From: Agromyces sp. Root81
Lineage (GTDB): Bacteria > Actinomycetota > Actinomycetes > Actinomycetales > Microbacteriaceae
Assembly: GCF_001429165.1 (NCBI RefSeq)
Contig: NZ_LMIR01000004.1
Location: forward strand, 310,001 to 374,000
Reading direction: 5' to 3'
DNA length: 64,000 bases
Position numbers and translations under genes: made by a program. Below the pieces are notes generated by a model that was given only the letters and a program-made list of their open reading frames with translations, was not told where the DNA came from and searched no databases. Within the stretch, counting starts at the first letter, position 1, and the number at the start of each line of letters is the position of its first letter. Below, in pieces: positions 62,305 to 64,000 of this stretch.

Positions 62305-63495
62305 TCACTCCGTGAAGGGAAGGCCGGTGTACTGCTCGGCGAGGCTCCGGCGGGCGGCGAGGGAACCGGTGAGATGGTCGAGCTGCCCCACCTGGCTGCG
62401 ATAGCGGAAGGCGCGCGCCGAGGCATCCGGAACCGCGTGGTGCACGTGCAGCATCTCGGTCATCCACTGCGAGAAGTGCTGCACCTTCCACTGGCGGGCG
62501 AGGGCGCGATCGCTGTACCGGGCGAGGCCGGTGTCGTCGCCGGCGCGGTGGTCGAGGATCGCCTGCCCGAGCAGTGCCACGTCGGCGAGCGCGGAGTTCA
62601 GCCCCTTCGCACCGGTCGGCGGCACGATGTGACCTGCGTCGCCGGCGAGGAACATGCGGCCGTGCTGCAGTGTCGACGTCACGAAGCTGCGCATCGGCGT
62701 CACCGACTTCTCGGTGATCGGGCCCTCCTGCAGCTGCCAGCCCTCGAGACCGAGCCGCTCGTGCAGCGCATCCCAGATGCGCGCATCGCTCCAGTCGTCG
62801 ATCGACTCGTCGGGCGCGACCTGCACGTAGAGGCGCGAGACCTCGAGCGAGCGCATCGAGTGCATGCCGAAGCCGTGGGGGTGCAGGGCGTAGATCAGGT
62901 CGTCGGTCGACGGCGGAACGTCGGCGAGGATGCCGAGCCAGCCGAACGGGTAGCTGCGTTCGAAGACCTCGATCTCGCCGGCGGGGATGCTGCGGCGGCA
63001 GATGCCGTGGTACCCGTCCGCGCCGACGACGAGGTCGCACTCGATCTCGGCGGTGACGCCGTGGTGCGTGTAGTTCACCGTGGGACGCGGGCCGGTGACG
63101 CCGGCGGGCTGCACGCCATTCGCCTCGAAGACGATCGTCGAGCCGATGCGGTCGTGCTCCGCGAGCAGGTGGGCGACGAGCGCCTGCTGCCCGTAGACGG
63201 TGACGGTGCGCCCGACGAGGTCGAGGAAGTCGATGTGGTGGCGCTGCCCCTCGTACTGCAGGTAGATGCCGTGGTGGGTGAGGCCGCGCTCGCGGAGGTC
63301 GGCGTCGAGACCGTGCTGGGCGAGCAGATCGACCGAACCCTGTTCGAGCACGCCGGCGCGGATGCGTCCGAGCACGTGTTCGCGCGTCTGCGCCTCGAGG
63401 ATGACGAAGGGTACTCCCGCCTGGGCGAGGAGATGGCCGAGCAGGAGGCCCGCCGGGCCCGCGCCGATGATGGCCACTGAGGTGGATGCTGGCAC
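62305..63495 (-). CDS. pobA: 4-hydroxybenzoate 3-monooxygenase
   Basis: 396 residues. FAD enzyme making protocatechuate from 4-hydroxybenzoate with NAD(P)H. GAGPAGLLLG FAD site, DLVVGADGYHG NAD(P)H/FAD motif, GDAGHIVPPTGAKGLNSALAD FAD ribityl motif (given here in part: GDAGHIVPPTGAKG). GTG start. First enzyme gene of the operon, 90 bp downstream of the regulator. Confidence 0.95.
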   Translation of the reverse strand: MPASTSVAIIGAGPAGLLLGHLLAQAGVPFVILEAQTREHVLGRIRAGVLEQGSVDLLAQHGLDADLRERGLTHHGIYLQYEGQRHHIDFLDLVGRTVTVYGQQALVAHLLAEHDRIGSTIVFEANGVQPAGVTGPRPTVNYTHHGVTAEIECDLVVGADGYHGICRRSIPAGEIEVFERSYPFGWLGILADVPPSTDDLIYALHPHGFGMHSMRSLEVSRLYVQVAPDESIDDWSDARIWDALHERLGLEGWQLQEGPITEKSVTPMRSFVTSTLQHGRMFLAGDAGHIVPPTGAKGLNSALADVALLGQAILDHRAGDDTGLARYSDRALARQWKVQHFSQWMTEMLHVHHAVPDASARAFRYRSQVGQLDHLTGSLAARRSLAEQYTGLPFTE

Positions 63496-63585
63496 GTACC
63501 GGCCTCTCGCGTCGTCGGGATGGTCGTGACGAGCTTCGCGCGAACGACCTCGTCGCCGGTACCTCCTTCCACTGGGCGGAAGGAC

Positions 63586-64000
63586 TCAGTCGACGTGCGC
63601 GCGATACCCGAGCGCCGACGAGATGCCCCGCGCGGCCATGCGCACGCCGAGGGAGATCTGCGGCTCGGCCAGCCGTTCGACGTGCGCGACGATCGACACG
63701 GCGGCGAGCACCTCGCCGGTGGCGTCGCGCACCGGGGCGGCGATCGAGAACGCGCCCGGCGTGAGCTCCTCGACCGTGGTCGCGATGCCGGTCGAGCGGA
63801 TCTCGGCCATGCGCCGGCGCAGCCCCCGCTCGTCGGTGATCGTGCCGGGCTGGTACGCGCGCGGCCCCGAGGCGAGCAACTCCTCGAACACCTCGGGCGG
63901 CGCGTACGAGAGGAGCACGAGCCCGACGCCCGTGGCGTGCAGCGGCAGGCGCGAGCCGATGTCGGAGATGGCCGGCACCGCCGCCGGGCCGGAGAGCCGC
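63586..64000 (-). CDS. IclR-family regulator, 5' end beyond the window
   Basis: Only the C-terminal 137 or so residues are present; the gene continues past the window edge. LPLHATGVGLVLLSY, YTP-like YQPGTITDERGLRRR, AIAAPVRD-type FSIAAPVRDATGEVLAAVSI belong to the effector-binding domain of IclR proteins (key stretch ATGVGLVLL). Its place before pobA fits a PobR/PcaU-type regulator that responds to 4-hydroxybenzoate or protocatechuate. Confidence 0.88.
   Translation of the reverse strand, partial: RLSGPAAVPAISDIGSRLPLHATGVGLVLLSYAPPEVFEELLASGPRAYQPGTITDERGLRRRMAEIRSTGIATTVEELTPGAFSIAAPVRDATGEVLAAVSIVAHVERLAEPQISLGVRMAARGISSALGYRAHVD

Overview
The window comes from a high-GC Gram-positive bacterium, most likely a Microbacteriaceae actinomycete (Agromyces/Microbacterium-like). 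The evidence is a fused actinobacterial 2-oxoglutarate decarboxylase (Kgd), a WhiB1-type iron-sulfur protein, a SigH/RsrA pair, MMPL and YkoE-type membrane proteins, a HelR gene with a rifampicin-associated element, and very strong G/C third-position use. No stretch longer than 300 bases lacks a gene. I see no rRNA, tRNA or CRISPR array.

Layout. 0.1-17.0 kb is conserved chromosome: kgd, an MMPL transporter, sigH-rsrA, aroA-rsgA, bcp, whiB1, the murI-rph-rdgB operon, pncB, a DUF3039 gene and the permease of an ABC-2 exporter. 17.0-28.3 kb is an 11.3-kb integrated element bounded by a 19-bp direct repeat. It carries an OLD-family ATPase/TOPRIM nuclease paired with a small HEPN-motif protein, a tyrosine integrase overlapping a 37-residue ORF and a serine recombinase, a terminase-small-subunit-like zinc protein, a primase-helicase, an excisionase-like HTH protein, a ribbon-helix-helix regulator and several small unknown genes. 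This content resembles a phage-inducible island (PICI-like satellite) carrying a putative defence cassette. It sits exactly between the ATPase gene (28.3-30.0 kb) and the permease gene (15.5-17.0 kb) of one exporter. The att core lies where these two genes overlapped, so both reading frames survive but the operon is split.

30.3-39.8 kb is a cell-envelope polymer region: an NTP transferase, a TagG/TagH-like exporter, a CDP-glycerol glycerophosphotransferase-like enzyme, two family-2 glycosyltransferases and a CDP-alcohol phosphatidyltransferase. A YkoE-like ECF component, an EcsC-like protein and a hydrolase with its MarR/GbsR-like regulator are interspersed. HtrA, an aminotransferase and a nitrilase-family hydrolase follow. 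44.0-49.9 kb is a compact, mostly overlapping operon for uptake and processing of an unidentified solute: LacI regulator, PfkB kinase, ECF S, T and two A components, and a BtpA/SgcQ-like TIM-barrel protein. A LAL-type LuxR regulator, a carboxymuconolactone-decarboxylase-family protein and helR follow.

55.7-64.0 kb is a complete 4-hydroxybenzoate/protocatechuate beta-ketoadipate operon on the minus strand, in transcription order: IclR regulator (cut by the window end), pobA, pcaH, pcaG, pcaB, pcaL (a fusion of enol-lactonase and 4-carboxymuconolactone decarboxylase), pcaI, pcaJ, pcaF. Together these enzymes take 4-hydroxybenzoate to succinyl-CoA and acetyl-CoA. Many genes across the window, in host and element alike, show a TAnnnT hexamer 6-7 nt before the start codon, consistent with leaderless transcription; I used this to choose several starts.
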